This document shows positions 36,455-45,503 of a DNA stretch of 64,000 nucleotides, piece by piece (the first letter of the stretch is position 1; each line of letters begins with the position of its first letter). Under the pieces are notes generated by a model. It saw only the letters and a list, made by a program, of their open reading frames with translations. It was not told where the DNA came from and made no database searches. The stretch is from assembly GCA_944386495.1 (NCBI GenBank), contig CALXBE010000006.1:49332-113331 (forward strand). The letters run 5' to 3'. Both the position numbers and the translations under genes were made by a program. This stretch comes from an uncultured Gemmiger sp. (lineage in GTDB: Bacteria > Bacillota > Clostridia > Oscillospirales > Ruminococcaceae).

Positions 36455-36982
36455 TTACTTTTTGGGAGCGGGGGACATAAACATAAGCATGCTTCTGCCC
36501 TCCAGCTTGGGCTGTTTGTCTACCACGGCACCGGGCAGAGCCTCGGCAAACCGCTTTTGTACATCCAGACCCAGATTCTGGTGCGCCATCTCACGGCCAC
36601 GGAACCGGATGGAAACCTTCAGCTTGTGGCCCTGTGCAAGGAACTTGGCCGCCTGGTTGACCTTGGTATTAAAGTCGTTGGTATCAATGTTCAGGCTCAG
36701 CCGGATCTCCTTGACCTCTACAACCTTCTGGTTCTTTTTTGCCTCTTTCTCCCGCTTTTGCTGTTCAAACCGATACTTGCCGTAGTCCAAAATCTTACAG
36801 ACCGGGGGCACTGCCTGGGGAGCGATCTTTACCAGATCCAGCTCTGCTTCATCGGCCAGACGCTGTGCCTGAGCCGCACTCATAATGCCAAGCTGTTCGC
36901 CATTGGCGCCGATCAAACGGATCTCACGATCCCGGATCTCCTGATTGATCTCCAGTTCTTTCTGCTTGCTGTTGTTTGCGAT
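36455..36982 (-). CDS. infC: Translation initiation factor IF-3, probable AUC start codon
   Basis: IF-3 selects correct start codons on the small subunit. The conserved N-terminal domain has INQEIRDREIRLIGANGEQ and GKYRFEQQ, and the C-terminal domain IRFRGREMAH. No in-frame ATG, GTG or TTG lies in the needed position. The first in-frame codon behind a strong site (GGAGG, 36992-36996, nine-base spacing) is ATC at 36980-36982, giving 175 aa, normal for IF-3. E. coli infC uses AUU for self-repression, so a rare start is plausible here for the same reason. The internal TTG at 36916 would remove conserved residues. Confidence 0.93.
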   Translation of the reverse strand: MANNSKQKELEINQEIRDREIRLIGANGEQLGIMSAAQAQRLADEAELDLVKIAPQAVPPVCKILDYGKYRFEQQKREKEAKKNQKVVEVKEIRLSLNIDTNDFNTKVNQAAKFLAQGHKLKVSIRFRGREMAHQNLGLDVQKRFAEALPGAVVDKQPKLEGRSMLMFMSPAPKK

Positions 36983-37012
36983 TGGGACGCACCTCCAAAC
37001 CTGTCAAAAGGC

Positions 37013-37049
37013 AAAATCAAAAGCGGCTGCCTGTTGGACAGACAGCCGC
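37013..37049 (-). terminator. Leader attenuator hairpin upstream of infC
   Basis: GCGGCTG and CAGCCGC ends enclose a further CTGT/ACAG pairing, followed on the - strand by TTTTGATTTT. It lies between the promoter and infC, so it can stop transcription early. Confidence 0.75.
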
Positions 37050-37158
37050 ACTTTTCTGCATAAAGACCCCAAAAGGAATCTGTTTGCCATAACCCGGGAC
37101 AGTGGTATATCCGCAAGGTGAGTGCGGCGGCAAGCCGACAGCTACTTTCTTTACCTGA
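37050..37158 (-). ncRNA. Structured 5' leader of infC-rpmI-rplT (L20-leader candidate)
   Basis: About 110 bases of GC-rich RNA lie between the promoter and the attenuator hairpin. In Bacillus subtilis the same operon has an L20-binding leader that controls premature termination. Position and the presence of an intrinsic terminator match that arrangement. I could not verify the L20-binding fold by eye. Confidence 0.5.
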
Positions 37159-37160
37159 CT

Positions 37161-37189
37161 ACTATACCATCCCCTCAGGCCAAAGTCAA
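37161..37189 (-). promoter_or_regulatory. infC operon promoter
   Basis: On the - strand, TTGACT (37184-37189), a 17-base spacer ending TGG and TATAGT (37161-37166). A strong promoter starting about 170 bases before infC. Confidence 0.8.
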
Positions 37190-37207
37190 GGGGTTTTTTC
37201 AAGTTTT

Positions 37208-40200
37208 TTATATAAGGGGGATTTCTACTTCCTGGCCCAGGGCCAGACTGTACAGGACACACCGGGTCACCGGCACTTTCAACCGTTTTTCCATGGCATA
37301 CCGGTAAAGCCAGAGCTGGCTGCGGTAGGTGTCCGCCAGTTCCTGGGCAGTTTTCCCCCGGTCGGTTTTCCAGTCCCAGATCTCGGCATGGTCCTCAAAA
37401 ATCAGCACCAGGTCCACTACGCCCTGTACCAGACACCGGGCCTGACCGTAATCCTCCCCCTTATCCTCCATGACAGTCTGAGCCGCCACCTGGGTGATAA
37501 AGGGATACTCCTTCATCTGCTCCTTAGCCGAGGCAATATGCTCCAGCGCCGGGGAACTGCCCAGGGTTTCCAGGGCAGCCAGGTCCAGCCCCTCCCGTTC
37601 CTGGGGGGTAAGGATTCCCTGCTCCACCAACCGGTCCAGCTGTTCCAAAGGCTGGAAAGGCAGCCTCAGTTCCATCCGCTGAAGGGCTTTGTGGGTCATG
37701 GTTCCCCGCTCCGCCCCGGTCAGATGACCATCCCGCCGGGCAAAGGCAGGGCGGGCCAGACTTTGGGTATAGGGCTTGTGGGAGAGTGCAGAAACGCTGG
37801 TCTTGATGGGGACCTTTTCCAGCACCGCCAGCCGGGCCTGGGCCCGGTCGGCCTCCTCCCAGAGATGGCGAAGTTCCAGGGCTTTCTCCTCCGGCTGTTC
37901 CGCCGCCAGTTCCCCGGCCCGCTGGGCAAAGGAAGCCGGCTTTTCTCCCCGCTCCCCGGGGAGAGGCAGTTTTTCCCGGACGATTTCCACCGGACTGTCG
38001 AGCTGTCCGTCCAGTTCCGCCAGAGCCAGGGCCAGCCATTGCTGCCAGCTCTGGCATTTGGAAAGAGCATATTCCATCCCCTGCTCTCCCAGAGTCTTCT
38101 TTTCCTCTGCCAGGGTGGTAAAGGGAAGGGGCAGATACAGCCTGTCCCTTGCCCGGGTAAGGGACACATAGAGAATCCGCATTTCCTCGCTGAGGGCTTC
38201 ATCCCCCAAAGCGGTGGCAATGGCTTTTCTGGCCCCCGTGTTCACCAGTCCCCCTTCCGGGGTGGTATACTTTATCCCCACCCCCAGCTTGCTGTGAAGG
38301 AGGGCAGGCTGCCGTTCATCCATCCGGTTGAAGGCATGGCCCAGGTCGCAGAGGATGACCACCGGGAATTCCAGGCCCTTGCTTCCGTGGCTGGTCATCA
38401 GGGTGACACAGCCGGGGCGGACCTGCGCCCCGGGAGCCTGTTCCGGGCCCCGTCCGGTAAGCTGTGCGATTTCCATGGCCCGAATCACCGAGTGAAGGCC
38501 GCTCTCTCCTTTTCCCCCGGCCCAGGCCATAAAGGTATTCAGTTCTCCCAAGGCCCGCTGACCGTCCGCCCGGGCAGCCACCGCCGCCGGGTAACAGGTC
38601 CGGGCCATGATTTCTTCCAAAAGCTGGCTTACCGGCAGGCAGAAGGCCATCCGGCTCCAGCCGTTCAGTTGTTCCACCACCCGGGCATATTTTTCCCGCA
38701 GGCCCTCCGGCAGGGTTTTGGAGACCGCCCCCTGCTGCAGGGCGGCATAAAGGCTCCCCTTCCGCTTTATCCGGCGCAGGTAGAGAAGGTCATCCACCTG
38801 GAATCCCAGCAAGGGGCTGAGCAAAGCGGCGGTAAGGGAAAGGTCCTGGGTGGGATTGTCCAGCACCCGGAGGAGATGAGCCAAAGGCTCCACCGCCTGA
38901 CATTCCAGGAGATTCTCCGCTGTGTCCGCATAGGCCGGGATTCCCGCTTCCTCCAGCACGCCCAGAAAAACCGGGAAGGCCGAGCGGGAGCGGAAGATAA
39001 GGCAGATGTCCTGGGGGGTCACCGGGCGAAGTTCCCCGGTTTTGTCCCGGACAAGGGTTTTCTCTTCCAGCAGGCGGCGTATCTTTCCCGCCGTCCAGAG
39101 TGCCTCACACCGGGTCTTATCCCGTTTCTGGGCTTCCTCCTGGTCCGGGTCCGCTTCCAGCAGCACTGCCTGGAACACACCTTGATTCAGGTCAGGGTTG
39201 CCGGGGGTCAGCCGCTGCTGGGGGGTGTCATACTCCACCCCTCCCAACCGCCGGGTCATGATCAGGTCAAAGACTGCGTTGCAGCCGTCCAGAATCACCT
39301 TGTCGCTGCGGTAGTTGGCGCTGAGGGGAAGAAGCCGGGGGCCGTTTCCTTCCCCTGTCAGGGGATAAGTATCCAGCTTTTCCTGGAAAATCCCCGGGTC
39401 CGCCTGACGGAACCGGTAAATGCCCTGCTTGATGTCCCCCACAAAAAACAGGTTGCTCCCATCTGCCCGGGCAAGGCAGCGGTAAATTCGTTCCTGAAGG
39501 GCGCTGGTGTCCTGGTACTCGTCCACCATGACGGTGGCAAAACCGGCGGAGATTTCCTCTGCCAGAGGGGTGCGCTGACCATCTTTCCAGAGAAGCTGGA
39601 GGGCCAGGTGCTCACAGTCGGAAAACCCGAACCGCTTTTCCTGCTTTTTCAGGTTCCAGATTTCCTCCTCCAGTTCCCGGCCTGCCCGCAGGAAAGCCCT
39701 GACCAGAGGAATGGCTTCCTCCTCCACCAGCCCAAAACTCTGGAAAGGTTCCAGGGCTCCTTTTACCTGATCCCAAAGCCGGTCCCGCTCTTTTTTCAGG
39801 GCGGCGGCCTGAGGGCCGTATCCTTCCTTGTACTCCTTTTTCAGGGTCGGCCACCGGTCCTTTTTAGGGGGAACTGACAAGGACTCCCAGGCCTGCCGGT
39901 TCCCTTCCCCGGCGCAAAGGTCCGCTTCCTCCTTCATCTGAGCCAGGAGGGCATAGTCCCGTTTCAGCACTGCCGCCATGGGCTCCAGAGCCGGTTCGGT
40001 GGGCAGGTCATCTGTCAGGGCTTCCATTCCCCGGAGGGCATCCTCCAAGGGAAGCAGCGCATGGCTGGCCAGGGCTTTTCCCCAGGGGGTTGCCGAGATA
40101 TGGACCCCAGGTTCCCAGTTCTGGGCAAACCGGTCCAGGGCTTCCATGGGGTCCTCCAATCCCTGGAGATACCGGTGAAGGTCCAGGCAGAGCCGGGACA

Positions 40201-40726
40201 CGCTGCCGTCCTCCCGGCTGCGTCCATACAGGCTGGCCAGCCGGACAAAGTCCGGGTCCTGGGTCAGCGCCCGGTCCACCACGGCGGAGACCGCCTGTTG
40301 CTGGATTCGTTCCAGCTGGAGGGCATCCGCGATTTCAAAATCCGGGGCAATATCCAGCAGGGAAAAATGCTGCTGGACCAGCCGGATACAGTAGGAGTCG
40401 GTGGTGCCGATGGCGGCACGCTGAAGATAAATTCTCTGTTTCTGGAGCCAGTCCGCCTGACGGGTGTTCCCCTGGGTGCGGGCCTCTTCCAGCTCCTGGT
40501 TGAGGAGGCTGGCAATCCGGCCCCGCAGCTCGGCAGCGGCGGCCCGGGTGAAGGTGGAGACAAAAAGCCGGTCTGCCTGGATTCCCAGTTCCGGGTCAGC
40601 CAGGAGCCGTTTCACCCGCTGGGCCATAACGGTGGTTTTACCGCTTCCCGCCGCAGCGCTGACCAGAAGGGCTCCCTCCTGGCAGCCGTGACCGATGGCC
40701 TCCAGCTGTTGGGGATTAAACGCCAT
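37208..40726 (-). CDS. addA: ATP-dependent helicase/nuclease AddA
   Basis: Subunit of the AddAB double-strand-break resection enzyme. The N-terminal UvrD-type helicase has AAAGSGKTT as Walker A and VMVDEYQDTS as Walker B. The C-terminal RecB-like nuclease has VQGVVDLVLIFEDHAEIWDW, then KTD, the expected D...DxK metal site. 1172 aa, full length. It overlaps addB by 11 bases. Role: resects broken DNA ends until a Chi-like sequence and loads RecA. Confidence 0.96.
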   Translation of the reverse strand: MAFNPQQLEAIGHGCQEGALLVSAAAGSGKTTVMAQRVKRLLADPELGIQADRLFVSTFTRAAAAELRGRIASLLNQELEEARTQGNTRQADWLQKQRIYLQRAAIGTTDSYCIRLVQQHFSLLDIAPDFEIADALQLERIQQQAVSAVVDRALTQDPDFVRLASLYGRSREDGSVSRLCLDLHRYLQGLEDPMEALDRFAQNWEPGVHISATPWGKALASHALLPLEDALRGMEALTDDLPTEPALEPMAAVLKRDYALLAQMKEEADLCAGEGNRQAWESLSVPPKKDRWPTLKKEYKEGYGPQAAALKKERDRLWDQVKGALEPFQSFGLVEEEAIPLVRAFLRAGRELEEEIWNLKKQEKRFGFSDCEHLALQLLWKDGQRTPLAEEISAGFATVMVDEYQDTSALQERIYRCLARADGSNLFFVGDIKQGIYRFRQADPGIFQEKLDTYPLTGEGNGPRLLPLSANYRSDKVILDGCNAVFDLIMTRRLGGVEYDTPQQRLTPGNPDLNQGVFQAVLLEADPDQEEAQKRDKTRCEALWTAGKIRRLLEEKTLVRDKTGELRPVTPQDICLIFRSRSAFPVFLGVLEEAGIPAYADTAENLLECQAVEPLAHLLRVLDNPTQDLSLTAALLSPLLGFQVDDLLYLRRIKRKGSLYAALQQGAVSKTLPEGLREKYARVVEQLNGWSRMAFCLPVSQLLEEIMARTCYPAAVAARADGQRALGELNTFMAWAGGKGESGLHSVIRAMEIAQLTGRGPEQAPGAQVRPGCVTLMTSHGSKGLEFPVVILCDLGHAFNRMDERQPALLHSKLGVGIKYTTPEGGLVNTGARKAIATALGDEALSEEMRILYVSLTRARDRLYLPLPFTTLAEEKKTLGEQGMEYALSKCQSWQQWLALALAELDGQLDSPVEIVREKLPLPGERGEKPASFAQRAGELAAEQPEEKALELRHLWEEADRAQARLAVLEKVPIKTSVSALSHKPYTQSLARPAFARRDGHLTGAERGTMTHKALQRMELRLPFQPLEQLDRLVEQGILTPQEREGLDLAALETLGSSPALEHIASAKEQMKEYPFITQVAAQTVMEDKGEDYGQARCLVQGVVDLVLIFEDHAEIWDWKTDRGKTAQELADTYRSQLWLYRYAMEKRLKVPVTRCVLYSLALGQEVEIPLI

Positions 40727-43700
40727 CTGCCTTTCCCTCCTCCGTAATGAAATCGTTGGGCTGCAAGGCCCGTTCTTCCTGCCCCGGCTGGTGGCCGCAG
40801 ATTCCCCCGTAGGGGCAGTAGCCGCAGGCGTGGGGCTTTTGCTTTTTATCCTGCAAGGGCCGGGGCCGGATGTCTCCCCCGTAAAGCTGGTCCGACATCT
40901 CCACCACCAGCTGTTCCAGCCGGGCAGCGATTTTCCGGAAGGATTCCTCCCCCAGCACTGACTGGCGGCTGCTCTGGGTCAGGTCCCCGTCCTTTTTGAA
41001 GCTGACCGGGAGGAAATCTCCGGTCCCCGCTGGCTCCATTTCCCGGAGCAGATCGGTATTTTCCAGCAGCAGTCCCTTGGTTTTGTACTGGCGGCCCTTC
41101 TCATCAGGCCGGGGGTCCACCAAAAGGTAAAGCACTCCCATAGGGGTAGGCGACTGGATTTGGTTTCCCTCCCAGTCGGTCAGCCCCTGCCGCTGAAGGG
41201 TGAACAGGTAGTAGAGCATCTGGCAGTCGGTGCCGCTGTACACCTGGTCCAGGTCGATTTCCTTGGTGCCGGTTTTGTAATCCACCACCCGGATGTAGGG
41301 CCGGCCTTCCCATTCCAGCAGATCCACCCGGTCCACCTTTCCCACCAGCCGGACGGTATGCCCCGCTCCGTCTGTGTAGGAGAGGGGTTCCACCTGTCCC
41401 TGGGGGCCGATGGACAGCTCGCAGGCCACCGGACGGCAGCGGGTCTGGGAAAACTCCCGCTGAAGATGGGCCAGCAGCTGGGCCAGGTTGGCCTCCATCC
41501 GTTTGATTTGGTGCTGCTGGCTGGGCCGGTTTCCCACTCCCGCAAAGTTTTCCTTTACATACTCCGCCACCAGCTGTTCCGCCAGCTGCTCCAGCTCCCG
41601 GGCAGACAGTTCCAGGAAAGCCTTCCAGTCCTCCGCTCTGGGAGCATACCGGGCCACCACCTGTTCCAGGACCCAGTGAATGAGATTGCCTCCCTGGTCC
41701 GCAGTCAGCTGGGCTTTCCGCCGGGGCTGGACCCCCAGAATATAATCCATGAAATAGGAGAAGGGGCAGTTATAGAACCGTTCCAGACGGCTGGGAGAGA
41801 GGGTCAGTTCCTGGCCCAGCAGCCCGGCCAGAGCCTGCCGGTCCGCCCCTTCACATTCCAGGCCGTCCACCGCCATGGCCAAAGGTGCAAGTCCCGGGTC
41901 CCCTTCCAGTGCCTTGTAGAGGGTCCCGAACTCCCGGGGGCTTTGATTCCAGGCCCGGCTGGCCTCCTGAATTCCCATGGCCCGGGTGGCCGCGTAGTCC
42001 TCAGGGACAAGGTCAGGGGCGGGGGGAGCCAGATGGGTCACGATCCCATCCAGGGCCGCGCACCGGGGCAAGGTCCCCCGGCTTCCCGCCCAGGAGAGCC
42101 AAAGCCGGTGGGAGGCCACCGTCAGGGCACGGTAGAAGCATATTTCCTCCCGAATCAATTTGTTCTCAAAACAGTCAGGCAGCTCGATGGGATCGCTTTC
42201 CTCCCCCGCTGCCATCATCCGCTGGTCTGCTTCCAGCAACGCATCCCGGTCCTGGTGGGTGAGCAGGCCTTCCTCCCCGGGGGTGCGGGGAAACTCCCCC
42301 TCTCCCAGCCCCAGGACAAAGGCAGCCCGGATCCCGTCCAGCCTCATTCTGCCTGCTCCCGCCAGGATAACGCTTTGGTTGGTCTGGGGAATACTGCCCA
42401 GGTCCGCACATTCCAGAAGCAGGTCAAAGTGTTCTCCGTACTCGGCGGGGGTCAGCACCTCGCTGCCCAGAAGACGCTCCATCTGGTCCAGGAGAGAGAC
42501 CAGCTTTTCCCATTGCTGGACCAGCCTGTCCCCCTCTGCCTGGCCCTTTTCCGTCCGCATTTCCCGGGCCAGGGTAAGGATCCGGTGTTCCCCCGTTTCC
42601 GGATGGGTGGCGATTTTGGTGAGGAACTGATAGAGGGCATGGGTGAACCTGTCCGCCCCGGCCCCCCGGACCTCCTCCCGGAATTTCAGAGCCGGGTCCA
42701 CCAGAAAAGCCCTGGCCCGGTTGGCCAGGTCCAGTTCCTCCTGGGTGGTGGGGAAAATCCTGTTGCCGTAGCTGGCAGGGGTCACATCAAAAGGCTTGGC
42801 CCATTCCTCCGCCCGGGGCTCCCAGGTAAAGGCGTAGTTTTCCAGGGCGTCATATTCTTCCCGGCCCAAAGCAGAGAGACCGGTCCGGGCCAGGGCCATA
42901 ATATTGGAGGTGGTCAATCCTCCCCGGACCAACTGGATAGCCGCCTTGGCTGCCATAGCCGGGGGGGTCTGGGCAGGGCTGATATTTCCGTCACAGTAAA
43001 GGGGAATTCCCGCCAGCCGGAACTGATACCGCAACGGATTGAGATACTCCTGGGGCTCCCGGCAGATGACCGCCATCTCCGAGTAAGGGATTCCCTCCCG
43101 GCGGGCCTTGAGGACGGCCGCTGCCACCGCCCGGGCTTCCCCCTCCCGGTCCTCCGCCTCAAACAGGGTCAGGTTTTGACAGGCCACTTCCGGGCCGGGC
43201 TGTTCTTCCAGAATCCGGGCTGCCGCTGCCAGGTCGGGGCTTTGGTGGCGGTGGTCCTGTTCCAGCACCCGCTGTTTTACAGGGACTCCTGCCCTATGTC
43301 CCAGCTGGCGGAGCCGTCCGCACACCTGAGCCGCCCCGCTGAACAGGCCCATCTCCCCCGAGCTGCTGCCCAGGGAACATATTCCCACCGTCACATCGGT
43401 CCAGGGAAGGATAGCCCGGAGCATGGCCCGCTTGGAAGCATTGAAGGTATCAAATTCATCTAAGTAGACTGCCTTCTCCCGGAAAAACTCCTCCTGGGCC
43501 CGGGCTGCTGCCAGCTCCACCCGGTCGGTAGGATCCAGGGCAGTCCCGGCCAGCCGGGCTTCATAGGCGGCATAGATGGCCGCCAGTTCTCCCAGCTTTT
43601 CCTTGCCGGAAGCCGCATTCCGGGCCAGGTCTTCCAGCTGCAGGTGGGTGATTCCGGCGCTTTTCAGTTCGCTGATGGTCTGCCCTGCCAGACGGCAGAA

Positions 43701-44042
43701 TCCCATGCTCCGGCTCTGGCGGCCGTAATACACCAGGGTCCCCCGCAGATCTTCCACTGCCCGGCGGACCAGCACCGCCCGGCCAGCATCATCCAGGGTA
43801 GCCGCCGCCCCGCCCCCGTAGGTATCCAGCAGGTTTTTTGCCAGGCTGGAAAAGGAGTAGCTTTCCACATACCCGGACAGTTCATCTCCCAGGCTCTGGT
43901 AGATTCGCTGCTCGGTGGTGGAGGTAAACTGTTCCGGCACTATAAGAATGCTTTTCTTGCCCTCCTGGGCCCGGGCCTTGATTTCCCGAAGGATCTCATA
44001 GGATTTGCCCGAACCGGAAGGACCTAATATCAACTGGAGCAT
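40716..44042 (-). CDS. addB: ATP-dependent nuclease AddB
   Basis: Partner of AddA. GPSGSGKS at 7-14 is a Walker A, and the inactive-helicase body follows. The C-terminal nuclease has RVVDYKTG. Four Cys typical of the AddB iron-sulfur cluster are present: one in RFYNCPFSYF and three in ACGYCPYGGICG. 1108 aa, full length. It starts 74 bases after spoIIR, perhaps with its own weak promoter (TATAAT at 44073-44078 on the - strand). Confidence 0.95.
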   Translation of the reverse strand: MLQLILGPSGSGKSYEILREIKARAQEGKKSILIVPEQFTSTTEQRIYQSLGDELSGYVESYSFSSLAKNLLDTYGGGAAATLDDAGRAVLVRRAVEDLRGTLVYYGRQSRSMGFCRLAGQTISELKSAGITHLQLEDLARNAASGKEKLGELAAIYAAYEARLAGTALDPTDRVELAAARAQEEFFREKAVYLDEFDTFNASKRAMLRAILPWTDVTVGICSLGSSSGEMGLFSGAAQVCGRLRQLGHRAGVPVKQRVLEQDHRHQSPDLAAAARILEEQPGPEVACQNLTLFEAEDREGEARAVAAAVLKARREGIPYSEMAVICREPQEYLNPLRYQFRLAGIPLYCDGNISPAQTPPAMAAKAAIQLVRGGLTTSNIMALARTGLSALGREEYDALENYAFTWEPRAEEWAKPFDVTPASYGNRIFPTTQEELDLANRARAFLVDPALKFREEVRGAGADRFTHALYQFLTKIATHPETGEHRILTLAREMRTEKGQAEGDRLVQQWEKLVSLLDQMERLLGSEVLTPAEYGEHFDLLLECADLGSIPQTNQSVILAGAGRMRLDGIRAAFVLGLGEGEFPRTPGEEGLLTHQDRDALLEADQRMMAAGEESDPIELPDCFENKLIREEICFYRALTVASHRLWLSWAGSRGTLPRCAALDGIVTHLAPPAPDLVPEDYAATRAMGIQEASRAWNQSPREFGTLYKALEGDPGLAPLAMAVDGLECEGADRQALAGLLGQELTLSPSRLERFYNCPFSYFMDYILGVQPRRKAQLTADQGGNLIHWVLEQVVARYAPRAEDWKAFLELSARELEQLAEQLVAEYVKENFAGVGNRPSQQHQIKRMEANLAQLLAHLQREFSQTRCRPVACELSIGPQGQVEPLSYTDGAGHTVRLVGKVDRVDLLEWEGRPYIRVVDYKTGTKEIDLDQVYSGTDCQMLYYLFTLQRQGLTDWEGNQIQSPTPMGVLYLLVDPRPDEKGRQYKTKGLLLENTDLLREMEPAGTGDFLPVSFKKDGDLTQSSRQSVLGEESFRKIAARLEQLVVEMSDQLYGGDIRPRPLQDKKQKPHACGYCPYGGICGHQPGQEERALQPNDFITEEGKADGV

Positions 44043-44115
44043 TTTCTTCTCCTTTCATGGTGTCCCGGCATGATTATAGTCCATTTCAAGTCCCATTTTA
44101 GGGACTTTATGTCTT

Positions 44116-44724
44116 TCAGTTCCAGAGTTCTTCCCAAAGTTCAATAGCCGCAAACCGGACCAGGTAATCCCCGAACACCAGTTCATTTTTCTCCGGTGCA
44201 GCATATTCCGCCCCGCTGGCATCCAGGCAGAGGGCCGGGTAAAGACAGCAGAACCAGTTATGGCCCTGGCCTTTGCCCAGGGTGATTCGGAGGGCCATGT
44301 ATTCCCCCGCCGGGAGGGTAAAGCCCTCGTACCGGGTAGTGGAAAACCGGTATTCTTCCAGACTGATTTCCGCCCGCTGGCCGCTGCCCGTCCTGGCCAG
44401 GGCCTTATCTGCGGCAACCTGAATCCGGGGCAGGGAGAGCTGCACCAGCTCAACTGCTTCCTCCCGGTTTTGGGCGGTAGCCAGAAACTGGCCTACCTGT
44501 TCCAGAATACTGTCCCGGACCTGGAGCTTGATCCACTGGTCCCGGGGACTGTCGCTGTTGGCCAGTATATGAAGCCGGAGGGTCTCCTGCCTCACTCCGG
44601 CAGCGCTGGCCAGAAGCTGGGTAAAGGCCACGCTCAGCACCAGCAGGGCGGCCACCCCTGCCAGGATAAAAAAACGGTAACTCTCCGCCCGGCGCCAACC
44701 GGGGAAAAGATAAGGTCCCTTCAT
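44116..44724 (-). CDS. spoIIR: Stage II sporulation protein R
   Basis: SpoIIR is made in the forespore and signals across the septum to activate SpoIIGA, which processes pro-sigma-E. A membrane anchor (about 18-40) precedes the secreted part with LRLHILANSDSPRDQ and KGQGHNWFCCLYPALC, both hallmark segments; the more usual WW is WF here. I choose the ATG at 44724 because AAAGGG is spaced about eleven bases from it. 202 aa. It supports an endospore-forming host. Confidence 0.93.
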   Translation of the reverse strand: MKGPYLFPGWRRAESYRFFILAGVAALLVLSVAFTQLLASAAGVRQETLRLHILANSDSPRDQWIKLQVRDSILEQVGQFLATAQNREEAVELVQLSLPRIQVAADKALARTGSGQRAEISLEEYRFSTTRYEGFTLPAGEYMALRITLGKGQGHNWFCCLYPALCLDASGAEYAAPEKNELVFGDYLVRFAAIELWEELWN

Positions 44725-44740
44725 AAAAAACACGCCCTTT

Positions 44741-44760
44741 GCTGTAATAGTGATTACAGC
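44741..44760. repeat. 20-bp inverted repeat before spoIIR
   Basis: GCTGTAAT and ATTACAGC, perfect 8-bp arms around AGTG, lie 17 bases before the spoIIR start and 20 past the end of the traX-like gene. It could be an operator or a weak terminator without a T run. Confidence 0.55.
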
Positions 44761-44780
44761 ATGGGCGGGAATTGGAAAAA

Positions 44781-45503
44781 TTATACAGCCCGGGCCAAAA
44801 GTCCCAGCACCAGCAGATGGACCGGGTAGAACCAGTAAGCGGCTATCCGGAAGGCTTTTCCGCCCTTGCAGGGTCTTTCGTTGTAAAGCCAGATCAGGGG
44901 TAAAGCCAATACTGCGGCCAGCTGGGGCCGAATCAGCACTCCCCCTGCCATCACCCTATATCCGCCCAGGAGGGCATAGTTGATAAAGACAAGCCCTGCC
45001 AGCTGGAACAGTTTTCCTTTTTGTCCCATCTCCCGGGTAGCCCAGAAAAGGAGGATAGTGAGCACCCCGGCATGGCCATAATCCACATTCAGGAGAACGG
45101 CCCCAGCCAGGCAGGCAAAGACTCCCGCCAAGTTTTCTCCGGGGTATTTCTTTTCCCGGGCTTTCTGGGCAAAGGTCATGGCTCCTACTCCCAGCGCCAG
45201 GGTGAACATTACATTCTGATGGCCCGGGCACACCCACCTGCCCGCCGCAAGCAGGTCAAAGGGCAGCTCCGAAATGATACCAAACAGCACCAGCCGGAGG
45301 GCGTATGCCTTCCGGCTGTGGGTGTGGAAAAAACCTTCCACCAATAAAAAACAATAGATGGGAAAGGCCAGCCGTCCCAGAATATGCATCCAGTACCCCG
45401 GCCGGCCGGACAGGGCAATGAAGCTGTGGTCCAGGAGCATGAAAACCATGGCCAGTCCTTTGAGGGCGGTGGCTGATAGCCCCTTCTCCCGGATACCGGT
45501 CAC
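44781..45503 (-). CDS. TraX-family membrane protein
   Basis: 240-aa integral membrane protein with seven to eight hydrophobic segments. LLDHSFIAL and LGRLAFPIYCFLLVEGFFHT near the N-terminus are typical of the TraX family. The name comes from the F-plasmid pilin acetylase, but chromosomal clostridial members are not linked to conjugation and resemble membrane acyltransferases. It overlaps ispE by four bases, so it is probably cotranscribed. Substrate unknown. Confidence 0.85.
   Translation of the reverse strand: MTGIREKGLSATALKGLAMVFMLLDHSFIALSGRPGYWMHILGRLAFPIYCFLLVEGFFHTHSRKAYALRLVLFGIISELPFDLLAAGRWVCPGHQNVMFTLALGVGAMTFAQKAREKKYPGENLAGVFACLAGAVLLNVDYGHAGVLTILLFWATREMGQKGKLFQLAGLVFINYALLGGYRVMAGGVLIRPQLAAVLALPLIWLYNERPCKGGKAFRIAAYWFYPVHLLVLGLLARAV

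Noticed and set aside
36914-36916. TTG at codon 23 as the infC start
   Set aside because: It would remove the conserved INQEIRDREIR segment and has no ribosome-binding site at suitable distance.
44781-45503. TraX as a sign of a conjugative element
   Set aside because: Chromosomal TraX-family proteins are common in Clostridia. The gene overlaps ispE in an ordinary operon and no transfer genes are nearby.
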